Source: Comamonadaceae bacterium G21597-S1 (lineage in GTDB: Bacteria; Pseudomonadota; Gammaproteobacteria; Burkholderiales; Burkholderiaceae_C). Taken from it: a DNA stretch of 64,000 nucleotides. The notes under the pieces are model-generated. The model was given only the letters and a program-made list of their open reading frames with translations, was not told where the DNA came from and made no database searches. The translations under genes and the position numbers were made by a program. Where the stretch lies: contig JAPWHR010000014.1 in assembly GCA_027214345.1 (NCBI GenBank), positions 1-64,000 on the forward strand. The letters are read 5' to 3'. Every line of letters begins with the position of its first letter. The stretch's first letter is position 1. Below are positions 37,208 to 46,690 of this stretch, in pieces.

Positions 37208-38881
37208 ATGCGCCTGCCACTGGCCTTCCACCCCAAGCTGCTCGACGCACTGCCTGGCTACCGGCGCGAACAGTTCGTTCGCGACCTGACCGCCGGCATC
37301 ACCGTGGGGGTGGTCGCGCTGCCGCTGGCCATGGCGTTCGCCATCGCCAGCGGCCTCAAGCCCGAAGCCGGCCTGTTCACCGCCATCGTGGCCGGATTCC
37401 TGATCTCGCTGTTCGGCGGCAGCCGGGTGCAGATCGGCGGGCCGGCCGGTGCCTTCATCGTCATCGTCTACGGCATCGTCGAACGTTATGGCGTGGCCAA
37501 CCTGATCATCGCCACCGCCATGTCGGGCGTGATGCTGTTCCTGCTCGGCATGTTCCGGCTTGGTGTGCTGGTGCGCTTCATACCGGTCGCGGTCGTGATC
37601 GGGTTCACCAACGGCATTGCGGTATTGATCGGCCTGTCGCAGCTCAAGGACATCTTCGGCCTGCAGGTGGACAAGGTCCCGGCCGATCTGTTCGGCATGG
37701 TGACGGCCTTGTGGGGCGCCGCCTCCAGCGTCAACCCGATGGCCGTGCTGGTGGCGGGTCTGTCGCTGGCAATGATCCTGGCGTGGGAACGCATGCGCAT
37801 CGGCTGGGCGCAAGGCGCCGGGCTGCTGGCGCGCCTGGCCTTGTTGCCGGGCACCATCGTCGCGCTGGTGCTGGCGGCACTGTCGGCCTACCTGCTCGAA
37901 CTGCCGGTGGAGACCATCGAGAGCCGCTTCGGCGGCATTCCGGCCAGCCTGCCGGAATTCGCGCTGCCGTCGTTCGACTGGTCGACGGTGCGTTTCCTGC
38001 TGGTGCCGGCGTCGACGCTGGCCGTGCTCGGCGCCATCGAATCGCTGCTGTGCGCCCGGGTCGCGGACAACTTCACGCGCGACCGGCACGACCCGAACCA
38101 GGAACTGATGGCCCAGGGCATCGCCAATTTCGTCACGCCGTTCCTGGGCGGCATGCCGGCCACCGGCACCATCGCGCGCACCGTCACCAACATCAAGAGC
38201 GGAGCGACCTCGCCGGTATCGGGCATCGTGCATGCGGCCACGCTGCTGCTCATCGTGCTGGTGGCCGCACCCCTGGCCGGCAGCATCCCGCTGGCCTGCC
38301 TGTCGGCGATCCTGCTGTACGTGGCCTGGAACATGGGGCAGTGGAAGGAGTTCGCGCAGCTGCGCAACTTCCGCATGCCGTATCGGGTCACACTGCTGGC
38401 CGTGTTCACGCTGACCGTGGTCCTCGACCTCACGGTGGCGGTCGAGGTCGGACTGGTCGTGGCCTGCATCACCTTCATCTACCGCATCTCCAGCCTGTCG
38501 CGATGCGAGCGCCTGACCGACGCGCAACACGGCGAACTGGCGCGCGCCGGCGACGGCGTGCAGGCGCACCGCCTGTACGGTGCCTTGTTCTTCGGCGCCG
38601 TCAAGCTGGTGGAGGACATCGCGCTGCAGCTGCCGCGGCAGGCACTGGTGCTCGACCTCAAGAACCTGATCTATGTCGATTCCACCGGCATCGACGCCTT
38701 GCTCGACCTGTCGCGCCGCTGCGCCGACAGCCAGGTACGGCTGGTGGTCTGCGGCCTGGCACACCAGCCCCGCGAGATCGCGCAACGCAGTGGCTGGCTG
38801 GCGATGATCCCCGCCCACGACCAGTATCCCGACCTGGCCGGAGCGCTGGCGTCGATCGACCCGTCGCGCCAGGACACGTAG
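37208..38881 (+). CDS. SulP-family anion permease with STAS domain
   Basis: 557 residues. The transmembrane part (about 25–430) shows the SulP signatures GVVALPLAMAFAIASGL, GSRVQIGGPAGAFIV and GGMPATGTIARTVTNIKSGATSPVSGI. A C-terminal STAS domain (about 445–545) contains LDLKNLIYVDSTGIDALLDL. It carries sulfate, bicarbonate or another anion. No neighbour fixes the substrate. The start is the ATG giving the family N-terminus, with AAGGA about 14 bp upstream. Confidence 0.9.
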   Translation: MRLPLAFHPKLLDALPGYRREQFVRDLTAGITVGVVALPLAMAFAIASGLKPEAGLFTAIVAGFLISLFGGSRVQIGGPAGAFIVIVYGIVERYGVANLIIATAMSGVMLFLLGMFRLGVLVRFIPVAVVIGFTNGIAVLIGLSQLKDIFGLQVDKVPADLFGMVTALWGAASSVNPMAVLVAGLSLAMILAWERMRIGWAQGAGLLARLALLPGTIVALVLAALSAYLLELPVETIESRFGGIPASLPEFALPSFDWSTVRFLLVPASTLAVLGAIESLLCARVADNFTRDRHDPNQELMAQGIANFVTPFLGGMPATGTIARTVTNIKSGATSPVSGIVHAATLLLIVLVAAPLAGSIPLACLSAILLYVAWNMGQWKEFAQLRNFRMPYRVTLLAVFTLTVVLDLTVAVEVGLVVACITFIYRISSLSRCERLTDAQHGELARAGDGVQAHRLYGALFFGAVKLVEDIALQLPRQALVLDLKNLIYVDSTGIDALLDLSRRCADSQVRLVVCGLAHQPREIAQRSGWLAMIPAHDQYPDLAGALASIDPSRQDT

Positions 38882-38961
38882 GCCGACCGCGCCGGTCGTT
38901 CCGGTTCGAATGCCCGGCCGCCAGCGCGCCTTCGCCTTCGCGGCAAGCCGCAGCTCCAGCG

Positions 38962-41436
38962 TCAGCTGCGCGCGCCGTCCGCACCGCGGCGCAGCGGCGT
39001 CACCACCGAGAGCCGATCGCGCGACGTGCGTTCGGCCAGCATATGGGCCGGGCGGCCGAGGTGGAAGCCCTGGACATGGTCGACGCCGAGTTCGCGCAAG
39101 GCCTCCAGCGTCTCGGCATCCTCGACACATTCGGCCACCGTCGTCTTGTTCAGGCTGCGCGCAATCTTGACCAGCGAGGCCACGACCAGCTGGTTGCTCG
39201 GATCGGACGTGAGGTCGCGAATGAAACTGCCATCGATCTTGATGCCGTCGACCTCGAGCAGCTTGAGGTGGACGAAGGAGCTGAAGCCGCTGCCGAAGTC
39301 GTCCAGGTGCACCGCGCATCCGACGCTGCGCAGCGCGGCGATCATGGGCCGGGCCGCAATCAGGTCGCCCATGGCCGCGGTCTCGGTCAGCTCGATGTGC
39401 AACCGCCGCGGATCGACATCGCTGCGCTGCAGCGCGGCGCGCAGGAAGTCGACAAAACCGGGATCCTCGAGCGAACGCGCCGACAGGTTGGCCGCGATAC
39501 ACACGGCGGGCGGGCTTTGCACCAGCTTGTCGATGCAGGCCTGGAACACCCAGCGGTCGATCTCCCGGATCTTGCCGCTGCGTTCGGCATACGGCACGAA
39601 GGCCGTGGGCCCGATCAGCTGCGTCGCGTCGTCCTCGTCGACCATGCGCACCAGCGCCTCGTAATACACGATGCCCAGGTCCGAGACCCGGTGCACCGGC
39701 TGGAAATGCAGTTGCAGCCGATGATCGCGCAACGCGCCGTAGATGCGCCCGTTCCAGCTCACCCGTTCGAACTCCGCCTGCGAATGCGCAGAGTCGTCCT
39801 GGTACAGGCAATACCCATTCTTGCCGCCGAGCTTGGCCTGGTGCATCGCCCGGTCCGCACAGGCGACGAGTTGGTCGGCGCTGCTGGCGTCAGCCGGATA
39901 CAGGGCCACGCCGATGCTGCAGCCGATCCGGATCCGGTGCTCGTCCGGATCGAAGCGCAGGGCCGATATCGACTGCACCATGCGCGCGGCCAGGGCGGCG
40001 ATCGGTTCGGCGTCGTTGCACGGTGCGATGACCGCAAATTCGTCGCTGCCCATGCGCGCCACCTGCTGATCCGGCAACAACAGGCTGGACAAGGTGCGCG
40101 CGACCATGGTCAGGATCTGGTCGCCCCCCCAGTGTCCGACCTGGTCGTTCGCATGCTTGAAGTCGTCCAGGTCGATGAAGACCAGCGCCACGCTGGAGCC
40201 GGTTTCCTGCGCACGCCCGAGCACGACATGCAGCGACTCGAACAGGCCGCGGCGGTTGAGCAGTTCGGTCAGCGGGTCGACCAGTGCCAGCCGCGCGCGC
40301 TGCTGGGTCTGGCGATCGAGCGTGATGTCCTGGTGCAGCCAGATACAGCCCCCGCCGCCGTGCGCCCCGTCACTGACCGGATGCATGCGCTGCGACACCA
40401 GGCGGCCGTCGGCCAGCGTGATCTCGCCATCGGCCTGTGCGATCTCGCCATCACCGGCCGGCGGCGCCATCAGCCGGTCGACCAGCGACGTGTTGCCCAC
40501 GCCCACCTGCTGGCGCAGGGCCGGCAGGATCTGCGCCACGTCGGTCCCGGTGGCCACCGGCCCGAGCGACCAGATCTGGCTGAACATGGCATTGGCATAC
40601 AACACGCGTTGCTGCGCATCGACGAACAGGATGCCGCTGCGCAGCGCACCGAGCAGCGTCGTCAGCCGCGCGCGCTCGTCGTGCGCGCTGGCCAGGTGCA
40701 GCTTCTGCTGACGCTGGCTCTTGCGCAGCGCCACCATGCGATGGCGGATGGTGGCCGCCATGCTGTTGAAACTCGCCGCCAGGCGGCCGACCTCGTCGCG
40801 CGTCTGCACCGGAACCTGAACGTTGTAACGTCCCGCCGCGACCTCCCGGCTGGCAGCCGCCACGATGGCCAGGTTGCGGGTCAGCGCATAGGCGATCGCC
40901 GCCAGCAGTCCGACCGACGCGGCCAGGGCCACCGCGGCGATGAACACGCCGGTGGCGCGAAACTCGTCGCGCGCATGGCGCAGATGCAACGTCGACAGGC
41001 CCAGTTCGACCCGTGCGAGTTCCTGGCCCGCGAGGGTCACCGGCATCACCCGGTGGAAGGTCGGATCCGCACGATCCAGGTCGATCGGACCGGTGTCGCG
41101 CGGCGGCAGGGGCCGGCCCTCGTTCCAGCCCGCACGGGCCACCGGGTGCCCGCGATGGTCGAACACGACCAGGTAGGGTACAACCTGCGGATTGAGAACC
41201 TGGTCGAGCACCTGCTGCACCGCCACGAAATCACGTTCGACGATGGGCTGGACCAGCGCCTGGTCGAGCAGCCCCATCAGTTCGTGCGACTGCACGGCAG
41301 CCTGCTCCTCGAGCGTGCGCTGCATCAGCCGCGTGCCGCCGAACAGCACCAGCACCATCGCAAACAACTCCACCAGCACACACGCCACGATGAGCTTGCG
41401 GCGCAATGACCAGCCGCGCGTCCCGAAGCGTTTCAT
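38962..41436 (-). CDS. membrane GGDEF–EAL cyclic-di-GMP protein with degenerate GSDEF motif
   Basis: 824 residues. TM helix (about 12–35), periplasmic sensor (36–165), second TM (about 166–190), HAMP, PAS-like domain, then GGDEF and EAL domains. The diguanylate cyclase signature reads GSDEF instead of GGDEF, so synthesis may be weak or lost. The EAL domain keeps YEALVRM, the Asn in ANLSARSL, the Glu in ELTE, LDDFGSGFSS and the Lys in GIKIDGSF, so phosphodiesterase activity is expected. The ATG (GGAGG upstream) overlaps the stop of the PhnD-like receptor gene, suggesting that the receptor gates this enzyme. Confidence 0.9.
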   Translation of the reverse strand: MKRFGTRGWSLRRKLIVACVLVELFAMVLVLFGGTRLMQRTLEEQAAVQSHELMGLLDQALVQPIVERDFVAVQQVLDQVLNPQVVPYLVVFDHRGHPVARAGWNEGRPLPPRDTGPIDLDRADPTFHRVMPVTLAGQELARVELGLSTLHLRHARDEFRATGVFIAAVALAASVGLLAAIAYALTRNLAIVAAASREVAAGRYNVQVPVQTRDEVGRLAASFNSMAATIRHRMVALRKSQRQQKLHLASAHDERARLTTLLGALRSGILFVDAQQRVLYANAMFSQIWSLGPVATGTDVAQILPALRQQVGVGNTSLVDRLMAPPAGDGEIAQADGEITLADGRLVSQRMHPVSDGAHGGGGCIWLHQDITLDRQTQQRARLALVDPLTELLNRRGLFESLHVVLGRAQETGSSVALVFIDLDDFKHANDQVGHWGGDQILTMVARTLSSLLLPDQQVARMGSDEFAVIAPCNDAEPIAALAARMVQSISALRFDPDEHRIRIGCSIGVALYPADASSADQLVACADRAMHQAKLGGKNGYCLYQDDSAHSQAEFERVSWNGRIYGALRDHRLQLHFQPVHRVSDLGIVYYEALVRMVDEDDATQLIGPTAFVPYAERSGKIREIDRWVFQACIDKLVQSPPAVCIAANLSARSLEDPGFVDFLRAALQRSDVDPRRLHIELTETAAMGDLIAARPMIAALRSVGCAVHLDDFGSGFSSFVHLKLLEVDGIKIDGSFIRDLTSDPSNQLVVASLVKIARSLNKTTVAECVEDAETLEALRELGVDHVQGFHLGRPAHMLAERTSRDRLSVVTPLRRGADGARS

Positions 41437-42293
41437 CAGGGTGCCTCCTGCAACAGCGCGCGGGTGCTCGCGACCAGCGGATCCATGGCCTCCATCTGGC
41501 CATCGGGCAACACGCGCATACCCTGCAGCCCGGTCTGCCGGAAGAAGCTCTGGCCGAGCGCCGAGCGCCCGTCGAAGGCCAGCAGGGCCGCGCGTGCCGC
41601 CTGCGCCGTCTGCGTCTCCAGCCGCGGGCTGGCCATGACGACGAATCCCGGCACCCGTGCGAAACGGCTCACGACCTGCAACTGCATGCGTAGCGGCTCG
41701 GGCGTGGCCAGGAACTCGCCACTGCTGACCAGCGCGGCGACCGCATCGCCACGCACCAGGGCCGTCGCGGCGCTGTCGTCGTTGCGCCTGCGCGCCAGCC
41801 GGAAGTCGCGCTCCTGTTGGAGCCCCTGTTCCGCCAGCCAGTGCAGGCCACGCACGGCAACCAGCGACTGCGGGTTCGACAGCACCAGCGTGCGTCCGCG
41901 CAGGTCGGCCACCGAATCGAGCGGGCGCGCGGCGGCACACACGAGCAGGCATTCGATGTCGGGCATCATCTGCACCAGCGGCTGGTAGTTGCGGTCGAGT
42001 TGCGCGAGCCGGGCCAGATGGATGGCGGTGACCATCAGGTCGTATTCGTAGGCCAGGGCGCGCAGATGGAAGGCGCTCCAGTGCGGGGCGGTCGACAACT
42101 GCACGCTGCGACCCAGGCTGTGCTCGAGGTATTCCCGCATCGGCCGGTACTGGGCCACCAGCGTGCGCGCTCCGAGGTTGGGCAGCAGCCCCAACTCCAG
42201 CGAAGGCTGTGCCTGCGCCAACGCACGCCTGGCGGGAAACCCACTTGACAACAACGCCAGGCAGAACATCCGCCTGGGTATCGAACGCGTCAT
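41436..42293 (-). CDS. PhnD-like periplasmic binding protein coupled to the GGDEF–EAL sensor
   Basis: 285 residues with a signal peptide ending near ARRALAQA. The fold is that of phosphate/phosphonate-binding PhnD-like proteins: LELGLLPNLGARTLVAQYRP at the mature N-terminus and GRTLVLSNPQSLVAVRGLHW in the second lobe. No ABC permease or ATPase genes adjoin. Instead its TGA overlaps the ATG of the GGDEF–EAL gene, so it is probably a sensor input delivering a ligand-bound signal to the periplasmic domain. The ligand is unknown. An alternative ATG lies 30 bp upstream. Confidence 0.83.
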   Translation of the reverse strand: MTRSIPRRMFCLALLSSGFPARRALAQAQPSLELGLLPNLGARTLVAQYRPMREYLEHSLGRSVQLSTAPHWSAFHLRALAYEYDLMVTAIHLARLAQLDRNYQPLVQMMPDIECLLVCAAARPLDSVADLRGRTLVLSNPQSLVAVRGLHWLAEQGLQQERDFRLARRRNDDSAATALVRGDAVAALVSSGEFLATPEPLRMQLQVVSRFARVPGFVVMASPRLETQTAQAARAALLAFDGRSALGQSFFRQTGLQGMRVLPDGQMEAMDPLVASTRALLQEAP

Positions 42294-42557
42294 GGCAGTT
42301 GAAACATCGGCTGTGCCGATCATTGGCTATGCAGCCGCCGGCCCTTGACCGATCGACCGCCTCCTGACCCCCTGATGCGCCTGGTGACGCTGCCGATGCT
42401 CTGCCGGCATGTGGCGCACAGTGTACTGGCGAAACGTCCAGTGACCAACCCGCGCGGCAGCGCGCGCCGAAATAAGTGCCCATGCCCACGAACACCGCCG
42501 CCCGGCACCGGGACACGTGCAGCGGCGCACGAACACGTGCGGCGGCAGCCATGGACG

Positions 42558-43022
42558 TCATCGGGGCCCTGGAGGGCGGCGCGCGCGCTGCGCATGCGTG
42601 TCGCCCAGCAGGTCCAGCGTCAGCGGATCGCCGGCGCCACCGAAGAACTGCGCAAGTGCCCGCGCGAACACCGCGTCGCCCGGCGCCGCGCGCGCGAACA
42701 AGGTCAACGATGAGCGCAGCTTGAGATCGTCCGGCGAACCCAGGATCTGCAAGGCCGACCAGCCACGGTGGGCCAGCAGCAGCTCCACGCAGGCGTGCAG
42801 GCGCGGGCCCAGCACCGGATGCTGCAGGTACGCCCGCGCTTCGGCCAGCGAACCGATCCCGTACTAGCGAGCGGTCGGGCTGCGGCCGAGTTCGCGCAGC
42901 TGCGGAAACACGAACCACATCCAGTGGCTGGCCTTGGCGCCAGCGCGCAGCTCGGCGCACACCTGCGCATGGACCGGAGCCTGGGCATCGACGAAACGTT
43001 GCAGCTGGTAGGGATCGGTCAT
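42558..43022 (-). pseudogene. DUF1810 gene interrupted by an in-frame TAG
   Basis: The 155-codon frame encodes a full DUF1810 protein (MTDPYQLQRFVDAQAPV, SHWMWFVFPQL, ILGSPDDLKLRSSLTLF, AQFFGG) except for one amber codon at 42864–42866. The amber stands between GRSPTAR and YGIGSL, where relatives have a sense codon. The rest of the frame is intact, with no frameshift, so the stop looks recent. It is either a nonsense-mutation pseudogene, a sequencing error or, less likely, read through. DUF1810 function is unknown. Confidence 0.82.
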
Positions 43023-43180
43023 GGATGCTGCGCCCCCTGTCGGTATTGCAGGCCAGGCCAGTGTTGCGGACCCCGACGCCGCCGTCAAGCCGGACACAGG
43101 TCCGAAAACGGCCAGCGGCATCGTGCGGACAAGGCATGATCGGCCATCCCCACACCCGACCCGGACACTCCGCACCTTCC

Positions 43181-44401
43181 ATGTCCTCCAAACTGCCGCC
43201 TTCCTTCACCGGCCTGGCCTGGTCGAACCTGGCTGCGCAGTCAGCCGAACAGCTCAGCCTGGCGGCCACGCCCATCGTCGCCGTGCTGGTGCTCGGCGCC
43301 GGTCCGGGCGAGGTCGGCGTGCTGGCCACCGCGCAGACCCTGCCGTTCCTGCTGCTGTCGATCCCGCTGGGCTTGTGGGCCGACCGGACCTCGCGGCTGC
43401 GCATGATGTGGTGGTCCGAAACACTGCGCTTGCTGGCCTTCCTGGGCCTGCTGGCCGTGGTGCTCGCCGGCGAGGTCTCGATCGCGCTGCTGGCCGCGCT
43501 CGGCTGCCTGGGCGCCATCGGCACCGTCGGTTTCAGCGTGACCGCACCGGCGCTGACCCCGGCGCTGGTGCCGCGCGCCCAGCTGGCACAGGCCAACGGC
43601 CGGCTGGAACTGGCGCGCAGCGTGGCGTTTGCCGGCGGGCCGGCGCTGGCCGGTTCGCTGGTGGCATGGGCCGGCGCCTCGGCCGCCTTCGTGCTGGCCG
43701 CGGCCTTGTCGGCGGCAGCCCTGGTGTTGCTGCTGCGGCTGCGCGAACCGCCACGCCCGCGCGCCGCGCCCCGCCATGTGATGCTGGAGTTGCGCGACGG
43801 CGCCACGCTGGTGTGGAGTCATCCGTTGTTGCGCCCGATCTTCACGACCAGCGTGGTGTGGAATATCTCGTGGTTCGTGCTGCAGGCCGCCTACGTGCCG
43901 TATGCGATGCGCCTGCTCGGGCTGGACGCCAGCGGCGTCGGCTTCACGCTCGCGGCCTATGGCGCCGGCATGGTCGTCGGCTCGCTGGTGGCCCGGCGCA
44001 TCATGGGCGCGATGGCATTCGGCCATGCGATCGCGCTCGGGCCCTTCGTATCCGTACTGGCCCAGTCCACCATGGTGCTCACGCTGGTGCTGCCCTGGGG
44101 CGTGCTGGCCGGTTGCGCGCTGTTCCTGTTCGGCGCCGGCCCGATCATCTGGACCATCACCTCGACCACCTTGCGCCAGACGGTCACGCCGGACGCCATG
44201 CTGGCGCGGGTCTCGGCCATTTTCCTGACCGGCGGCTGGGGCGTGCGCCCGCTGGGAGCGGCGCTGGGCGGCCTGGTCGGCGCACGCTGGGGCGAGACCG
44301 CCTGCCTGGTACTGGCACTGGCCGGCTTCGCGCTACAGGCCGCGGTGATCTGGGTCTCGCAGCTGCGCCGCCTGCAGATCCTGCCAGCGCCAACGGCCTG
44401 A
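43181..44401 (+). CDS. MFS transporter (EntS/macrolide-efflux-like)
   Basis: 406 residues, twelve predicted helices. The loop 2–3 signature PLGLWADRTSRLRMMWWSE and the internal repeat with AANGRLELARSVAFAGGPALAG (seen as QANGRLELARS) are typical of the MFS_3 family that includes EntS and macrolide exporters. The substrate is not known. The ATG has no strong ribosome site; upstream in-frame codons are not conserved-looking. Confidence 0.85.
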   Translation: MSSKLPPSFTGLAWSNLAAQSAEQLSLAATPIVAVLVLGAGPGEVGVLATAQTLPFLLLSIPLGLWADRTSRLRMMWWSETLRLLAFLGLLAVVLAGEVSIALLAALGCLGAIGTVGFSVTAPALTPALVPRAQLAQANGRLELARSVAFAGGPALAGSLVAWAGASAAFVLAAALSAAALVLLLRLREPPRPRAAPRHVMLELRDGATLVWSHPLLRPIFTTSVVWNISWFVLQAAYVPYAMRLLGLDASGVGFTLAAYGAGMVVGSLVARRIMGAMAFGHAIALGPFVSVLAQSTMVLTLVLPWGVLAGCALFLFGAGPIIWTITSTTLRQTVTPDAMLARVSAIFLTGGWGVRPLGAALGGLVGARWGETACLVLALAGFALQAAVIWVSQLRRLQILPAPTA

Positions 44402-44574
44402 GCAGCCCGGCTGCCGGCGCGCAACACGCAGCGCCGGCCCGACCCACGACCCGGGCCCGGCGCCTGCGCCCGGCTTGTCACCTTTGCATGCGGTCCTGCC
44501 TCCAATGACCAGGCACGCTGCGCGCAACCGACGCCGGCACCGCCCGTCCCCCCCTGCATGCACGAAGGAACCTC

Positions 44575-45387
44575 ATGAACGCGCGCCCTCCCCTGGAACA
44601 CCTCGCAGACACCCAAAGCAGCCACGACCACCGCTCCGTGGCCATCGACGCGGTCGGTGTCAAGGGAGTTCGATACCCGATCCGTGTGCGCAGCGGCGCA
44701 CACGAACAATCCACGATCGCTGTCTTCGACATGACGGTGGCACTGGCCGCAGACATCAAGGGCACCCACATGTCACGCTTCATCGAATTGCTGGAGTCGA
44801 TGCAAGGCGAGGTGCTCGACCTGGCCGGCCTGTCGGCGCTGGCCACCGATATGGTGAGGCGCCTGCAAGCAAGCCAGGGATGCGTCACGCTGCGGTTCCC
44901 GTACTTCGTGCGCAAGTCGGCACCGGTATCCGGCGCCCAGAGCCTGCTCGACTGCGACGTCCTGTGGCAGGCCCGCGTGGACGGCCTGCCGGGCAGCGTG
45001 TTGCAGATGGCGGTGTCGACACCCGTGACGAGCCTGTGCCCCTGCTCCAAGGCGATCTCGCGCGAAGGCGCGCACAACCAGCGCTCGATCACCCGCATCC
45101 AGGCACAGCTGAACCAGCCCATGACCGTCGAGGACCTGGTGGCCATCGCCGAATCCTCGGCCTCCTGTGCCGTGTACGGCCTGCTCAAACGCGCCGACGA
45201 AAAATACGTCACCGAGCGGGCCTACGACAACCCCCGCTTCGTCGAGGACATGGTGCGCGAGGCGACCCTGTCGCTCGGCGGCGACCCGCGGGTTGCCGCA
45301 TTCGACATCGAGATCGAGAACCTCGAATCGATCCACAACCATTCGGCCTACGCCCGTGTCACCCGGCCAGCCTTGCAGCTGCGCTGA
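44575..45387 (+). CDS. folE2: GTP cyclohydrolase FolE2 (type IB)
   Basis: 270 residues. It shows the zinc-independent type IB signature: SLCPCSKAISREGAHNQRS (about 143–161), with the metal-binding Cys, and the later ESIHNHSAYA with the conserved His. It converts GTP to 7,8-dihydroneopterin triphosphate for folate or queuosine synthesis and replaces zinc-dependent FolE under zinc shortage in many bacteria. GAAGGA precedes the ATG. I found no obvious Zur box in the 170 bp upstream. Confidence 0.95.
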   Translation: MNARPPLEHLADTQSSHDHRSVAIDAVGVKGVRYPIRVRSGAHEQSTIAVFDMTVALAADIKGTHMSRFIELLESMQGEVLDLAGLSALATDMVRRLQASQGCVTLRFPYFVRKSAPVSGAQSLLDCDVLWQARVDGLPGSVLQMAVSTPVTSLCPCSKAISREGAHNQRSITRIQAQLNQPMTVEDLVAIAESSASCAVYGLLKRADEKYVTERAYDNPRFVEDMVREATLSLGGDPRVAAFDIEIENLESIHNHSAYARVTRPALQLR

Positions 45388-45445
45388 GCCGGCACCCGCC
45401 ACGGCCATGCCGTGGCCAAACCCATCGATCGTCAGGAGAACCCAC

Positions 45446-46675
45446 ATGCATCCGCGCACCGACACCTCCCGTTCCGCCCGCATCCTGTTGCCGCTGGCGT
45501 TGGCCGCACTGAGCGCCTGTGGCGGCGGCGGCGACGGCGGCCAGGCGCCGCCCGCCGACGACCCTCTGCTGCTGGCCCAGGGACAACAGGTCTTTCGCTA
45601 CGACACCTTCGGCGACGAGTCGCAATGGACCGACACCTTGCGCATGCACGAGGTCATCGCCGCCGCCGTCGACCCGCTGACCGCCTTGTCCGTCGGCCTC
45701 AAGGTCGACTCCGAGGCGCTGCCACCGGCCGTCGTGCAAGGAATCTCCGATGGCAGCATCGACCTGACAAGCCCGCAGACCACGGTGGCGCTGATCGCGC
45801 TGAACGCGGTGGTCGGCCTGCAGGGCACGGTCGAATCCGTCGGCGGCACGAACACGTTGACCCGGGTCGGCGTCACCTGCGCCTTGTGCCATTCGACGGT
45901 GGACGACAGTTTTGCCCCCGGCATCGGCAAGCGACTCGACGGCTGGCCCAACCGCGACCTCGACCCGGGCGCCATCATCGCGCTGTCTCCGACATTGGCG
46001 CCGGCCACGCAGGCCATCTACCGTTCGTGGGGCAAGGGCCGCTACGACCCGCGCTTCAACCTCGACGGCATCAGCAGCCCGCAGGTGATCCCGCCCGCCT
46101 ACGGATTGCGCGGCATCGACCGCATCACGACCACCGGCGACGGCGACACCATCGCCTACTGGAACCGGTATGTTGCCGTGACGCAGATGGGCGGACACGG
46201 CAGCTTCACCGATGCGCGGATCGGTGTTGACGTGCGCAACGGCACCACCGACCGTGTCAGCGACCAGCTGCCTGCGTTGCAGGCCTACCAGCTGTCGCTG
46301 GACGCGCCCCGGCCACCCGCCGGCAGCTTCGATCCGGTGGCCGCGCAACGCGGGCAGTTGCTGTTCGGGGGCCAGGCCAAGTGCAGCACCTGCCACAGTG
46401 GTCCGCATTTCACCGATGCCAACGAACGCCTGCATCCTGCCGCGGACGTGGTCAGCGAACCGGAACCCGACGGCGCGCCCAGCTGGGCCTCGCGCAGCGC
46501 CACCCGGCAGTACCGGACCACACCGCTGGCCGGCGTATGGCAACACCCGCCGTATTTCCACAACGGCAGCGCGGCCACGCTCGAGGATGTCGTGGACACC
46601 TACAACCGCCGCAAGCTGCTGGGCCTGTCCACACAACAGGCGGCGGACCTGGTGCAGTACCTCAAGTCCTTGTGA
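45446..46675 (+). CDS. di-heme cytochrome c lipoprotein, CCP/MauG-like C-terminus
   Basis: 409 residues. A lipobox (LSAC, Cys about 26) is followed by a Gly-rich spacer, so it is a periplasmic lipoprotein. There are two haem c sites: CALCH near residue 148 and CSTCH near 315. The C-terminal PPYFHNGSAATLEDVVDTYN matches the end of the cytochrome c peroxidase/MauG family. Unlike classical peroxidases, the first haem lies about 120 residues into the mature chain. CAGGAG precedes the ATG; it follows folE2 by 58 bp. Function unassigned. Confidence 0.85.
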   Translation: MHPRTDTSRSARILLPLALAALSACGGGGDGGQAPPADDPLLLAQGQQVFRYDTFGDESQWTDTLRMHEVIAAAVDPLTALSVGLKVDSEALPPAVVQGISDGSIDLTSPQTTVALIALNAVVGLQGTVESVGGTNTLTRVGVTCALCHSTVDDSFAPGIGKRLDGWPNRDLDPGAIIALSPTLAPATQAIYRSWGKGRYDPRFNLDGISSPQVIPPAYGLRGIDRITTTGDGDTIAYWNRYVAVTQMGGHGSFTDARIGVDVRNGTTDRVSDQLPALQAYQLSLDAPRPPAGSFDPVAAQRGQLLFGGQAKCSTCHSGPHFTDANERLHPAADVVSEPEPDGAPSWASRSATRQYRTTPLAGVWQHPPYFHNGSAATLEDVVDTYNRRKLLGLSTQQAADLVQYLKSL

Positions 46676-46690
46676 AGCCCACGCCGTGCG

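Noticed and set aside
37165-41409. 1414-codon open frame on the plus strand
   Set aside because: It overlaps SulP out of frame and is antisense to the GGDEF–EAL gene; composition is low-complexity Arg/His/Gly and no domain is recognisable.
41437-43806. Upstream extension of the GGDEF–EAL frame to 1614 codons
   Set aside because: The extra part crosses the PhnD-like gene and DUF1810 in other frames. A strong ribosome site marks the ATG at 41436.
44402-44574. Zur box or riboswitch upstream of folE2
   Set aside because: No AT-rich palindrome or structured leader could be found; zinc control remains only a family expectation.
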